DNA from: Diogma glabrata
Taxonomy: Eukaryota > Arthropoda > Insecta > Diptera > Cylindrotomidae
Direction of reading: 5' to 3'
Assembly (NCBI GenBank): GCA_963693315.1
Contig: OY856186.1
Span: 372,584,850-372,648,849 of the forward strand
DNA: 64,000 nucleotides
Made by a program: the position numbers and the translations under genes. The notes under the pieces were generated by a model that was not told where the DNA came from, searched no databases, and saw only the letters and a program-made list of their open reading frames with translations. How positions within the stretch are numbered: the stretch's first letter is position 1; every line of letters begins with the position of its first letter. Positions 36,801 through 48,500 of this stretch are shown here, piece after piece.

Positions 36801-37420
36801 TATTATTGAGATTCTTATTACATTATAAGTTTGTCAAAAATATATTGTCTGGTATGTCAAAAAAATGATTTCATTTATTTTTTTAGCCAATTTTTTGGAA
36901 AAAAAAATTAGCTGTTCGTATGACGTAAATGTGACATGGAAATTTTTGAATTTGTTATAGTTTTTTAATTTTCTTTGGAAATTTGAAAAGTTTGTATTTT
37001 TGATTTTGTAAGAATTTTTGGAATATTTTTAGAACTTAGAAAAAGTTTCTATTTATGATTTTGTTATAATTTTCACAATATTTTCAAAATTTTTGAAAAA
37101 AGTTTATTCTTTGATTTTGTAATAAATTTTGAAAAAAGTTTTATTTTGTTTAATTTTAACAATATTTTTGGAATTTTAAAAGAAATATGAATTTGTGATT
37201 TTGTAATATTTTCTCGAAATGCTAAATGGAGAGGTTTTTGAGTAGTTTGCTGATTGTATCATCTTTTCACTAAATTATGTTAATTTATGATCTGTTTTGA
37301 TTTTCCGGCAACGTATTGATGTTTCGTGTTAGTAATAAATTTCTAAACAGAGATAGGTCTTGATATCTCAGAGCTTGAGATTTCAGTCCCTCTATATTTT
37401 ACTTTTAAATCGATCTGCCG
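36801..37420. repeat. Dispersed repeat, second copy of the 16.4-17.7 kb family
   Basis: Matches 16430-17690 in order: ATGATTTCATTT, the TTTTTGATTTTGTTATAATT minisatellite (fewer units), GAGAGGTTTTTGAGTAGTTT, TTAATTTATGATCTGTT and CTTGATATCTCAGAGCT. Confidence 0.75.
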
Positions 37421-37838
37421 TCCACCGGTGAATCTAGATCACGAATTTCATCTAAAATTTAAGTTTTTTGACCTTAGATGCATATCTTTAAAAATTAATA
37501 TATGTAAAACAAAAATCGCTCTATCAATTTTTTTTTATATGTTTTAGGGGAGGGTTGGAACTTTCATATTGTGGAGAAACAATTCTAAAAATGCTTGAAC
37601 TACGACATATTGAACTACGACTTATTTTTTAATACTTTTAACAGTGTAATTAAAAATTTTAAAATTAAAAATTTCGGAAGGCCAGTCAATTAACTTTCCA
37701 ACACATATATAAAATCGTTGTTTTCGCGTGAGTCATTCTCCTGCGATTTGATTCCAAAGCCACCCTAAGTTTGAATATCCAGAAAACTTTCAGACCACCC
37801 TGTTCAAATTAAAAACTTAAATTTTCTAAAAACACTTA

Positions 37839-38786
37839 GGGGGAAGTGGGGATAGTATAAACATGGGGCAACTGTAAACAGTTTTAATATCCCTCACCAA
37901 ACATCAATCAAAAAATTCGACAAAAATATCACAGATGTCGCTTCGATCGACTACACACACCAGGAGAATTTGACAGCTGGAGTCAGTCTTGTTCAAAAGT
38001 TATTGGTGAATAGGTGTTTCGGCAACCCAAAAGTAAATATTTTTTTTTTTTGTAAAACTCGAATAACTTTTTTTACCATCATATGTTTAAAAATATTCCA
38101 ACATATTTTGATAGCTGAAATATTCAAGAAACATAATATTTCTTTGTTTTAGCCAAATTTTAGATCTTGGAATATTTTTTCAAAACATAACCCTAAAATC
38201 GCCACGTGGGGCACATATAAACAAAAAAAAATGGGATAGTATAAGCGCGTTTATATGTGCCGTATGGTATGGCTATATGGTATACGTATGGTTTCCCGTT
38301 TCAATTTTGATATTGATTTGCAAAACCTAAACATACGATGAGATTGAATTTTTGCTTTTTTCTTTATAATTTTCAACCTGAATTTATTGAGGTTTTACAA
38401 CAATCGAAAAATATTGTTTTTTGTAAAGAAATATATATGTTATATGCTTATATATATTGTTTGAAGGACAATAAATAATAAAAAATTTAAAAAAAAGTAC
38501 TTTATGAATTTTATTGTGGTTTTTTTTGGGTGTTTATATGTGCCCCATACAAAAATGCTCATTGTTTATAAGTACCCCACCAGTGGGGATACTTTAAACG
38601 AGAAACATAATGTTTTGAAATTCAAAATTTTTATATTTAATGTTTAGTTACGTAGTTAAAAAAAATAGTTTTATGTAGTAAAGATATGAAATTTTACAAT
38701 GAAACAGTTTTTAAGTAAAAATGTTTTATGGTTTTAAAGTTATTGAGCTTTAAGTACAAACTGTTTATACCATCCCCACTTCCCCC
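37839..38786. mobile_element. TA-flanked MITE, copy 2
   Basis: 948 bp, same ends and interior as 4936-5882, with TA at 37837-37838 and 38787-38788. Only scattered substitutions separate the two copies. The 60-codon frame shared by both copies lacks an ATG and any motif. Confidence 0.8.
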
Positions 38787-38789
38787 TAC

Positions 38790-40555
38790 TATTGATTTGA
38801 CCATTACTACTTACATATATTCCAATGAAAAATGATCAGGTTTAGCGTCCGTGTATTGTTCGTGATGTATTTTCTGTGGCATATATTTTACATTTGAGTG
38901 AACTTTTACTAGTAAAGTACTGTTATTGTTCAACAGATCATGAAATTTGTTTTCAATAATTTCTACATAAGTCTATATTTCACATCTAAAATGGCTTTCA
39001 AAGTCTCAACACTTAATTTTAATTTTTCTGATCTCAACACTTGATCGTCATTGTTTTTGTAATCGCGATGTAACTATTTTTGTTGAAAACTTTACTGAGT
39101 TAAAAAATTTTGCAAACAAACAAAATATCAAACCAGATAATCGAAACAAACGAAAAATTGCAATATAAAGAGCGAACGAAAGCACCAAAACCTGAAAAAG
39201 CGAACCTTTCAGATTGGGTTTATCAAAACCTGAGCATGTGGTTCGAAGTCATGGTCATTCTTTAGAGTTTTATATTGTAATCGCTACTACAAAACACTTT
39301 TGATTTTAAAAAGTATGTATTAAATTTTCATTTGCGACTGTAGAGGTTAATATATTTAAATTTAAATAACTAATCTCTACAAACAAACAATAACGATCAA
39401 ATGATCATATACCTGTGAAACGAACTGTCTAAACAATTATCGATAAAAGTCACAGCACCATACGATTAATTAATTCATTAATTAATTGATTCGAATTAAA
39501 AGAACGTAAACCTTGATAATCGCTTTTAGTTCAATGGAACATTTTCCATCAGTTTGGTTGGCGGCAAAAAATAAAAATAACTTTATTATAATACGAGCTT
39601 GCAAGTTGTAACATCGATAGAAGAAAATTAATATGTGTTCATCGTAAAATCAATTAATTTATATATTTATTCAGTGTGCTCGTTAGAACACAAAAAAACT
39701 AAACTGTGTACCATTAATTAAGACCTTATAATGATTGCCTAAAGTTAAATAAATATACATAATTGTTGTACAAGTGTTACACTTATTAGTGCCAATTTCC
39801 ACCCGAGCTTCGACACGACGTTTTTGACATTTTGCTGAAAATTTATTTCCTACTACCAACAAACTTTGAGTATGCAAGTGTTCATTATATAAAACGCAAG
39901 CCGTCTAATCACATCGGTCTGATAAACTGTGACTTCTGTATAATCACTCACACTAATCACTCAAAAGCATATAATATGCCAATAATTCTAATATTATTGT
40001 AAAAAGTAGTCGCTACCGTTTTTAAGGGCATACAAAAACTTTGCAAAAAGCATAATGAAATGGAAATTTTAGTGGTCTTGATGCCGCTTTTCTATTTTAA
40101 AATATTATTGATAAACATATACGCAATTGTTATCGCACATAAACAAGTGAAATAAATATTGTACTACGTTAGTCCCCAACAAAGATAAAAGCTACAGCGA
40201 TATAGTAGCTTGTAAAATTATTTTTAGGTAAACAAGTCGATCAAAAGTTTATCAAAATATAAAATTTTTGTTGATTTTCTGAATTGAGCTTAGTGTTGAG
40301 TCATCACTATAATATGTAATCTTTTTATGTATTTTTAATCTATTCTAATTAAAACGTGGCTCAAGTTCAAATGTAAGATTTCATGTTGATATGAAGATTC
40401 TGATTTGTTACAAACGATTAATAATGAGATTAAAGCAGACACAGAATAAAATTTATTGTTCAAATGTGATATAAATTCGATACACTTTATAAATTAAATT
40501 TACACAGTTCTATTTAGTCATGACCCTGACATTTAACATATTACTGACTTGCATT
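38790..40555. other. Unassigned AT-rich stretch with a TATA-like site
   Basis: No gene of convincing composition was found. TATATAAAACGCAAG at about 39891-39905, followed about 25-30 bases later by ATCACATCGGTC, looks like a core promoter, but no coding exon of recognisable family follows. Short frames there, such as the one starting MEILVVLMPLFYF at about 40058, are hydrophobic and inconclusive. Confidence 0.3.
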
Positions 40556-40557
40556 AT

Positions 40558-40680
40558 TTTAATAAAACGTGTTGTGTATCAGGGATTACAATACGTGTCA
40601 CAACTCCCCATTAATACGTGTTAACACTTCTGTTTGGTTTCACAACAACATGCACTCTGAGCTATTGATGAACTTTTATT
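40558..40680 (-). mobile_element. LINE 3' end, third copy of the 23.6-kb LINE family
   Basis: TTTTAATAAAACGTGTTGTG, ATTACAATACGTGTCACAA and TTTCACAACAACATGCACTC correspond to the 3' terminal sequence of the LINE fragments at 23640 and 25997, in the same minus orientation. Confidence 0.7.
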
Positions 40681-40739
40681 TTATATTTTTGTGCAACCAA
40701 CTAACCTTTTTTCGGTATAATATAAAGATTTTTGGTAGA

Positions 40740-41990
40740 ATTCAAGCTATTTTGCAACAATCAGAAAAGAAACTAATTAAAGCCAAGTGGCCAAAATCAA
40801 TCCTTTTGCTGAACAACTATTTGTAGAATATCAGTGTGGCTTCCGGCAAGGCCGAGGTACCACCGATGCTCTTTTCTCGATAAGGATGATTTTCGAAAAG
40901 TGTCGAGAGTTCAACATCCTGTGGACCAACTTATCATTGATTTCGGGCAGGCCTACGACTCTCTCAAACGAGAGACTCTATGGTCTGCTCTGGTGTCAAT
41001 GGGAATTCCTGGTACACTGGTATCACTATGAAAAATGACAGAACTCTCACTACTGTGTACGAGTATAGAGAACGAAATATCAAAGTTTTTTAAAGTCGAC
41101 TCCGGGTTAAGACAAGGTGGTGATATCTCTTCTATACTCTTTAATCTGAAATATGTGTTCCGTCAATAGAAACTATCGACTAACAACAATATCTTGTCAA
41201 TAAACTCAGTACAGATGATCGCGTACGTTGATAATGTTGGTATCCTCGGCCGAGGGTGGTGCTAGAAAAATTGGCCTTCAAATTAATTACGATAGAACCA
41301 AACATATGAATGTTTCAAGAGAGGCTGAGAAGAAAGATTTAATATGCCACGATGAACGAATTGAGGGAGTTGAATCTTTTGAATATTTGGGACCCATGCT
41401 TGACTCAAACAACAGCATACTTACAGATACAAAAGCTCGAATCGCTGCTAGTTATCGAACTTTCTACTCAATTAAACCTGTCCTTGGATCACCATATGTA
41501 TTCACTAATACCAAACTCAAGTTATACAAGACGTTGATTAGACCGGTTGTGATGCATGGGTCACAAACGTGGACCCTTACACAAAATGATGAATCACATT
41601 TATCTGTATTGGAGCGTAAGATCCTACGCTTCATTTTTTCCACTTAAGACAGACGATGAAGAGTACAGAACGCGATATAACTTTGATATCAGAGACGTTC
41701 CAGATATGATAGGTTGTATCCATTCCAACAGAATTGCTTGGTTTGAGCATGTTCTACGAGCCGATTTACAGTCTGGAATAATTAGAAAAATATACGTTAG
41801 TACCCCAGGAAGTGGACGACCGCGAGGTAGACCACGACTACAATGGGAGACGGTCGTAATAAACGACCTTAAAAAAATTGGCTGCCATGGTAATTATGTC
41901 GCTGTTGCGAATGACCGTGGTGAATATTCGAAGCTGGTTAGCTTAGCAACGCTCCTACAAAAAATATTCGTTCGTGTCCTTAGAAAATAT
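40740..41990 (+). pseudogene. Non-LTR retrotransposon reverse transcriptase (endonuclease-RT type), inactive
   Basis: Pieces in shifting frames read EYQCGFRQGRGTTDALFSI, DQLIIDFGQAYDSLKRETL, VDSGLRQGGDISSILFN and AYVDNVGILGRG, where the catalytic Y-A-D-D box has become Y-V-D-N. These are followed by RKIGLQINYDRTKHMNV, FEYLGPMLDSNN, YKTLIRPVVMHGSQTWTLT and SVLERKILRFIF. After a short deletion or frameshift come RIAWFEHVLRA and RPRGRPRLQWETVVINDLKK. The 'YGSETWTLT...LERKILRRI...WLGHVxR...GRPRxRW' tail is typical of RTE-like endonuclease-reverse transcriptases. The N-terminal endonuclease is absent. The loss of the second catalytic Asp and several frameshifts show it is dead. Confidence 0.85.
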
Positions 41991-42279
41991 TGCTTGTCCT
42001 TTATAAAATATTTAAGTTCAATAATCACCGGAAATAACACAATAAACTTTAAATTACTCTCGTAATTAATTTCTTTCATTTTATAAAAATTAGCATAACT
42101 ATATAGAAAACAGTTAATATTTGTTAGTATTTTGAATTTAGAATAATTTTTAATTTATTATTTAATAAAAAACTTTGTGGATGTAAATATAACTGTTATG
42201 ATTTCATATTAAGTACATTATATTTCTTAGTTGCTCGTAGGGTTTGTACATTGTTATAATCGAAATGTCAAACTAAAAA

Positions 42280-42351
42280 TGTTGTAGTAGCATTACCCGC
42301 GTATAAGCGACATCAACCTGTAAATATAAATTAATGTTAATAAACTAATAT
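42280..42351 (+). repeat. Left part of the older Gypsy LTR/leader, split by Gypsy-1
   Basis: This short stretch (from about TGTTGTAGTAGCATTACC) ends at the AATAT target duplication of Gypsy-1. The matching continuation begins at 47133 and runs to the primer binding site at 47198. The left limit is a guess from the TGT start. Confidence 0.35.
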
Positions 42352-42562
42352 TGTGATGATTGTACTTACAATTTAATATTTCCATTTACGATGGTGGAGA
42401 GTGAAACAAAACGCGTTCTTCTACTCGAAAGTACAACCATGAAGGAAGACTGTTTATTGACATATATAATTTTTACAAGAAAAACAGTGTTACAATGTGT
42501 GTCAACAGATGTCACTTAATACGTCGAGGAGATAATGTATTACATACATTACATACATTACA
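42352..42562 (-). repeat. Gypsy-1 3' LTR (211 bp)
   Basis: Begins TGTGATGATTGTAC and ends CATTACATACATTACA, the same 211 bp as 46917-47127 with about one visible difference. AATAT immediately outside (42347-42351) equals 47128-47132, a 5-bp target duplication. On the minus strand AAAGGGGAGC next to it is the polypurine tract. Confidence 0.95.
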
Positions 42563-42623
42563 GCTCCCCTTTAAATTATAAACTAAGTTTAGTAAACATA
42601 TTTTATTATTAAAGAATTAAATT

Positions 42624-45600
42624 CTATAGATTTAATCTATTAGGGGGATTTCTACGTCTAACTGGTCGAGAAGACTTATGTTGTTCATCCATCATTTCCT
42701 TAAAACCTAAAAATTCTTCATCAGAGCTATTATCTGAACTGAATGAATCTTCTCTTCCAGTTGCCGTAGCATCCATTACATTTGTATTTTGCCTCAATGT
42801 ATCATTTAATTCCTGTGCAACATCATTCACATTCAAATCATTCAACTCTACATTGTCGTTAGTTGAATACTTCAATTTAACATATTCCAACTTTGGATTT
42901 GGGTCATTTTGACATACTGGCTCATTCCTCGATTCATTCAACAATTCATTGGTATGTTTACGATTTACTTTGATCATTTGATCAATATGTCGTTTTATTT
43001 CTCTTCCAGTTTCCAATTTGCATAGGAACGTCCTCCTCCCTAAAACCTTTATTATCTTACCCGGCATCCAACCTTTTTTATTTGGGTTTTTATAATCCCT
43101 CACCATAACATTTTCATTCACATCAAATTTGACGTGTCGGTTACTTCTGAAACTTTTCTTTTGAATTGATAAACTTTTGTCAATCTTCTCACTGACTCCA
43201 TCATTGACGAATTTTTCGTCTTCCAACATTTCGTTTGGTTTAATTAGATCAAATCTACTTTTGCTTGATCTGCCAAACATAATGCTTGCGGGAGATTTAC
43301 CCGTGGAACAATGATTTGTTATGCGGTAATCAAACACATATCGTTGTACGATAGTATCGACATTTGTCGTTTGGTTATTACGCTTAGCATAATCTAGTGC
43401 AGTGAGTAACCCTTTTTTAAAACTGCGAACGGAATTTTCCGCTGCGCCGTTGGATGCAGGATGTCCAGGCGGAATATTTATGGACTTTATACCATTTAAT
43501 TTGGCAAATTCTGAAAAATGTTCAGATACAAATTGTGTTCCGCAATCCGAAACTATTACGTCTGGAAGTCCGAACCTTGCAAAAATTTCGCGTAGTTTAG
43601 AAACTGTGAAAGCTGCTGTGATATCTTTTGTTCGACAAACCTCTACCCATTTTGAGAAAGAATCGGTCACAATTAAATAATAATTATTATTTACAGGTCC
43701 CGCGTAATCTACATGGATTCGCGAGCATACTTTATGTGTGTTTTCCCAAGATATGAGTTCCGATTTGGGTGGATCAGGGCGTACAGATAAACATGCACTA
43801 CAACCTTTAATAAGTTCTTCCAGATCATAGTCCATTTGTGGCCACCACATATATGATCTCGCAATCGATTTGCTTTTTACGATGCCAAAATGTGAGGCGT
43901 GAATACTTGTTAGCATGTTTTTCTGTAAACTTTTTGGAATAATTATCCTGTGACCCCATAATAATATACCAGACTCTATGGCAAGCTCTTCCTTTCGTCG
44001 AACATATGGTTTAAACAAGTCGTCATGTAGATTGGAATAATTATTTTCTTTGACTGCTAGATATATTTTATTTAAAATAGTATCGCTAGCTGTTTCGGTT
44101 CTAATTGAATTTTGATCAATGAATATGCCCTTATCTTCAATAAAATTTATGTAAGTTTTCTCAGCTGAGTATTCCTGGGTAGATGGAAGAGGTAAACGCG
44201 AGAATACATCAGCGATATTGTTTTTGCCTTTATTATATTCCAAAGAATAATCAAAAGCTGACAGATTTACTGCCCACATCTGTATTCTATTCGCTGCCAT
44301 CTGTGGAAAACCACGGTGTTCGCCAAATAATCCCAGTAAAGGCTTATGATCAGTCTTTATAACGAATTTGTAACCAATAAGATAATGATAAAATTTAAAA
44401 ACTGAAAAAATTATCGCCAAACCTTCCTTTTCAATCACACTGTAATTTTTTTTCGCGCTAGTTAGTGTACGACTACAAAACGCTATCGGTCTGTCTTGAC
44501 CATCGGGTAGTTGGTGAGAAATAACACCAGATATTCCGTAACTGGAAGCGTCTGTGGTTAACATAATAGGGAAATCGGGATTGAAATGAATTAAAACTAT
44601 ATCTTTGACAATTTCAACTTTTAAATTTTCAAATGTAATTTGACATTCTGGGTTCCATTTAAATATTTTATTTTTTTGTAAAATTTCATAAATCGGGTGC
44701 ATCTTTTGCGCTAGATTAGGCAGGAATTTAGCGTAATAATTAATTAACCCGCAAAAAGCTCTTACTTCCGAAATATTTGAAGGAGATTTTGATTCGAAAA
44801 TTGCCTGCACTCGTTCATTTGATTTAGATAGACCCTCTTTAGTTACATCATGTCCTAAATATGTGATTTTATCTTTGAAAAATTCGCATTTTTCTTTGCG
44901 TAGCTTTAATCCCGCTTCCGATAACCTTTGAAAGACTTTAGCTAAATTTTCTAAGTGCTCTTTCCTAGTTCTGCCAGTTACGACAATATCATCCAGAAAA
45001 TTTACGACCCCTGTAATTCCGAGTAACAACTTTTCTATTTCCTTCTGAAAAATACCCGTCGCAGGCTTTACACCAAAGGGTAATCGATTAACCAGATAAA
45101 CTCCTCGATGTGTGCTCCAAGCGGTTAGCTTACGAGACTCCTCATCGAGTTCTAACTGATTATATGCGGCTGCCATATCTAGTTTAGAAAATTGTTCACC
45201 ACCTTGCAAACAATTGAACACATATTCGATTCGTGGAAGTGGATGCCTATTATCAATTAAATATTTATTTAATGTTACCTTAAAATCGGCACATAAACGC
45301 ACCCGGCCATCGGATTTGAGTACTGGAACTAAAGGTGTTCCTCAGTCGCTAGTTACGACCGGTGTTATTACCCCCGACTTTTCCAATTTCGATAACTCGT
45401 CTTCCACCTCACTTTTGAACGCATAAGCTATTTGCCTTGGTTTACAGAAAATAGGAGTTGTATTTTCTTTAAGCTCTAAATGTATTTGGTGATATCGAAA
45501 CTTTCCGAGTTCCCCATTAAAAAGATTATGATGACTATTCAGCAGTTCGTCTAAACTATTCGGCGTATGTTGGACCGTATTGATTTGTTTAAAAATAATC

Positions 45601-46811
45601 TGAAATTTGGATAAAAAATCTCTACCCATTATCGAAATCTGACCTTCATCTACGACTAAAATTGGAAAACTAAAAGTTTTATTACCATATTTAATTTTAG
45701 GCGTGAACATACCAATAACCTTTATTGCATGACCAGAATACGCACAAAGTGTCACATTAGAAACTGATAATCGAGAATTATTGAAATGTTTGTTGAATAA
45801 TTTGAATGGAATAAGTGAAGCACATGCACTACTGTCTAATAAAAACTTTAAATCTTTTCCATTGATATTTACGTTAATATAAATTGCTTCATAAGAATTT
45901 GAATTAATATTTCTAAACATGAAAATACTTTTGTTATCAAAAAAATCATTAAAACTATTCTTATGTAACTGACTGTTATTTGTATTAATCGAACTGTCAA
46001 CAAAATTTTGTGACATGTCATTTTCATATTCTATTTTGATAAAATTAACTTTTTTATTTTTACATACCGGAGTAATGTGTCCCATTTGGCCACATTTATT
46101 ACATTTAGCTGATTTAAATTTACAAACAGCACTTAAATGATTTTTGTATCCACAGTGAATACATTTTAAATTTGTTGTGGAGTTCACATCATCTTTATTT
46201 GAAAATTTATTTAAGTGGTTATGTTTCTTTGAAGGAAAATTTTTCTTCGAACCATTTTTCTGACGAATTGCATTTACATCTACGCTTTGTGGTGGTGTTT
46301 CATACTTGATTGACAACTCCAATGCTTTATTCAAAGTTAACGTAGCTGCACTTTCTTCGCAAATTCGCTCAAAAGCTTTTCCGGACATGCTAATAACAAA
46401 TTTATCAAGGATGATACTTTCCAGCTTATTACCGAATTCGCAATTGCTGGCAAATCTTTTTATACGCGCCATAAATTCCACAGAAGTTTCCGTGCTTGAT
46501 TTAGTGCATTCGTAAAATGCTTTCCGTTCCTTGTATACGACAATCGGTTTTGTGTAATAACTTTTTAGTAATCCACACAATTCATCGTATTTTTTCTTTG
46601 ACGGAGCATCCGGTGTGGCAAGATCTCTCACTAATTTGTACGAATTCGCACCGATATAATTTAAGAGACATACCTTTTTCTTTTCCTCGGTGGTTATATC
46701 ATGAGCGTTGAAGAAGTTTTCCAGACGTTCGTGATACAGGATCCATTCGTCCTTATCCGAGTAGAATTCTCCCATTCCAACACGAGCTGCATCGTCCATT
46801 TTAGGATTCAA
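42624..46811 (-). pseudogene. Gypsy-1 gag-pol polyprotein, single in-frame TGA
   Basis: From ATG 46811 the order is Gag with two CCHC zinc knuckles (CIHCGYKNHLSAVC and CNKCGQMGHITPVC, about residues 220-250), then protease around FLLDSSACASLI, where the usual Asp-Ser/Thr-Gly has Ser for Gly. A TGA at 45342-45344 follows, in the position of a tryptophan of the reverse transcriptase N-terminus. Pol then continues in the same frame: reverse transcriptase with FLDD (NFLDDIVVTG), RNase H (TTDASSYGISG), integrase HHCC (HASHFG...CSACLS) and a D-D-E core (HVDYAGP, VSDCGTQF, NGAAENSVRSF), ending at 42624. It resembles K02A2.6-like Gypsy polyproteins. The stop and the altered protease motif suggest this copy is not autonomous. 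Confidence 0.92.
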
Positions 46812-46896
46812 AATTTAATTTTTTTATATATATAATATAATGAGTTTTTACTTAAAAACTTTTTAATTTTGTTTTAGACTGAGCTTTTAATTAATT

Positions 46897-46916
46897 AATT
46901 TTTATCTCGTCGCCAT
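46897..46916 (-). other. Gypsy-1 primer binding site, tRNA-Ser type (inferred)
   Basis: On the minus strand TGGCGACGAGAT directly follows the 5' LTR. The first ten bases fit the complement of CGACGAGG-ending tRNA-Ser(GCT) plus CCA. Gypsy-2 has a similar site at 47198. Confidence 0.5.
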
Positions 46917-47127
46917 TGTGATGATTGTACTTACAATTTAATATTTCCATTTACGATGGTGGAGAGTGAAACAAAACGCGTTCTTCTACTCGAAAGTACA
47001 ACCATGAAGGAAGACTGTTTATTGACATATATAATTTTTACAAGAAAAACAGTGTTACAATGTGTGACAACAGATGTCACTTAATACGTCGAGGAGATAA
47101 TGTATTACATACATTACATACATTACA
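46917..47127 (-). repeat. Gypsy-1 5' LTR (211 bp)
   Basis: Same sequence as 42352-42562, with GTGTGACAACAG here versus GTGTGTCAACAG there. It acts as promoter LTR for the minus-strand element. Confidence 0.95.
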
Positions 47128-47132
47128 AATAT

Positions 47133-47246
47133 ATGTTCTACCAAAGTGTTTTTACTTACAATAAACTTACGATACAATTACTACAATTACAACAGATTGG
47201 CGGCGAGGATGCTAGGTATACAAATTACAACTTTACAAGTATTACT
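47133..47246 (+). repeat. Gypsy-2 LTR end, primer binding site and start of leader
   Basis: After the Gypsy-1 target duplication the older LTR sequence resumes and ends near ACAATTACAACA. TGGCGGCGAGGATGC at 47198-47212 resembles a tRNA-Ser(GCT) primer binding site. The leader TACAAATTACAACTTTACAA continues to 47246, where the long-TIR element interrupts it. It resumes at 49109. Confidence 0.55.
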
Positions 47247-47772
47247 GTAGTCCGGTCAATTTAGACATTCGAAGTTACATAAAGTCCCAACAAGCTGAAT
47301 TTCAGTGAAATTGTTCAAAACATAATTATAAACAATGTCTAGAAGTTCCCCATCATTCCCGTGTATGGAAAAAATTTTATTCAAGGTCAAAGGTCAAAAA
47401 AATGAGTTTTTCGCGATTTTCAGCAAAACGGTAAGTTTTATCATAAAAGTACCTCAGACAAAAATTGTAGATCATAAAATTATCTATAAAAATGTATCAA
47501 TACTTTTTTTCTTACGAGCCACCGTTTCTGAGATATAACGATTCAAAAAGTTATAAAAGTTGTTATCGTCATAATATGCACACGTTTCCACGCCACCTAT
47601 GAGATAGTGTACTTAGCGCGTTTTTTTTAACGTGGTTTCCCCAGTGGGCCTACTCCACGGGTCAGTTGCGATCCTGTTTAATGTAAAACTGTTGCAAAAT
47701 AACGGAAATTTTCAAAGATTGGAAAAGATAAAAGCGATGTAAATTAAAAAAAAGTGTTGAAGTTCATTCGTC

Positions 47773-48148
47773 TTATTCGTAAGTTTCAAATTCTTGTTCT
47801 TCTTCTTGATCTTCTTCTTGTTCTTCTTCTTCTGCTTCTTCTTCATCTTCATTTTGGATGCAAGTAAATTGCGTCAATAGCGATGTATCGCATGATACTT
47901 CGTCGGAGTCAAACGAATCCTCCATTGTTTGTGATTCAATATTAGAGCACGACCGGCCTTGACAATTTGTGCATGCCAAAGAACAAAACAGTCCGATGTA
48001 TTGTCACAGATTTCTGGTTTTTGAGATATTCCGAAAAATCATCAGCTCTTTCGATACTTGCATTAATTAATGTCTTCATACCACGTTCAACAGTAACAAC
48101 TTCACTTTCAGTTAAAAGTTTAGCACAAATAAAACAATATTCAGACAT
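47773..48148 (-). pseudogene. Small zinc-finger-like protein with acidic tail inside the long-TIR element
   Basis: The minus-strand ATG at 48148 begins MSEYCFICAKLL, followed by VVTVERGMKTLINASIER and FSEYLKNQKSVTIH. A frame change near 47990 leads to CTNCQGRSCSNIES and then an acidic tail (EDEEEAEEEEQEEDQEEEQE), ending at 47773. CxxC, a His and later Cys residues suggest a zinc finger of the kind seen at the N-terminus of insect transposon-associated proteins. This is from memory of similar hypothetical proteins, and the family is unnamed. No transposase catalytic domain is present, so the element is probably an internally deleted derivative. Confidence 0.5.
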
Positions 48149-48334
48149 TTTTAATATAAAACTCAAAACAGCACAATATAGGTTAGGATAAACACGTGTT
48201 TTCACTACAGAGTGACGCTCAAGACTAACGGTATTTCATTTATTATAGCAGGTATAAGACTCTAGCCACGCACACAATAGAACAAGAGACAGATGTCTCG
48301 AAGTTACACTGGCTTAAAAATTAAGGGACTGGGT

Positions 48335-48500
48335 TTCATTTTACCTGATATTAATACGCTAACGAAAAATTTCGTGGAGCCTAAGGCTTTTTCATTCAAA
48401 TTTTGATTGATTTCAAATTTTTAGTGCTAACTGATATTACTGTAACTTAGGTTTTAGAGATTTTTGGGGATTTTTCGGATCATAAATAAAAAAGTTATTA
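48335..48500 (-). repeat. Repeat shared with 63105-63270
   Basis: The complement of TTCGTGGAGCCTAAGGCTTT, ACTGATATTACTGTAACTTA and TTTTTCGGATCATAAATAAA is found in the same order at 63110-63260. The sequence lies inside the long-TIR element here but outside one at 63 kb. Confidence 0.7.

Larger units (their letters stand above)
42352..47127 (-). mobile_element. Gypsy-1: full-length young Gypsy LTR retrotransposon
   Basis: 4776 bp with near-identical 211-bp LTRs, AATAT target duplication, primer binding site, one gag-pol frame and polypurine tract. No env gene: only about 60 bp separate the pol stop from the LTR. It is inserted in the LTR or leader region of the older Gypsy-2. Near-identity of the LTRs implies a recent insertion. 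One nonsense codon interrupts the coding frame. Confidence 0.93.

Noticed and set aside
42352..47127. Endogenous retrovirus (errantivirus) with env
   Set aside because: Only about 60 bp lie between the end of pol and the LTR, so there is no room for an envelope gene.
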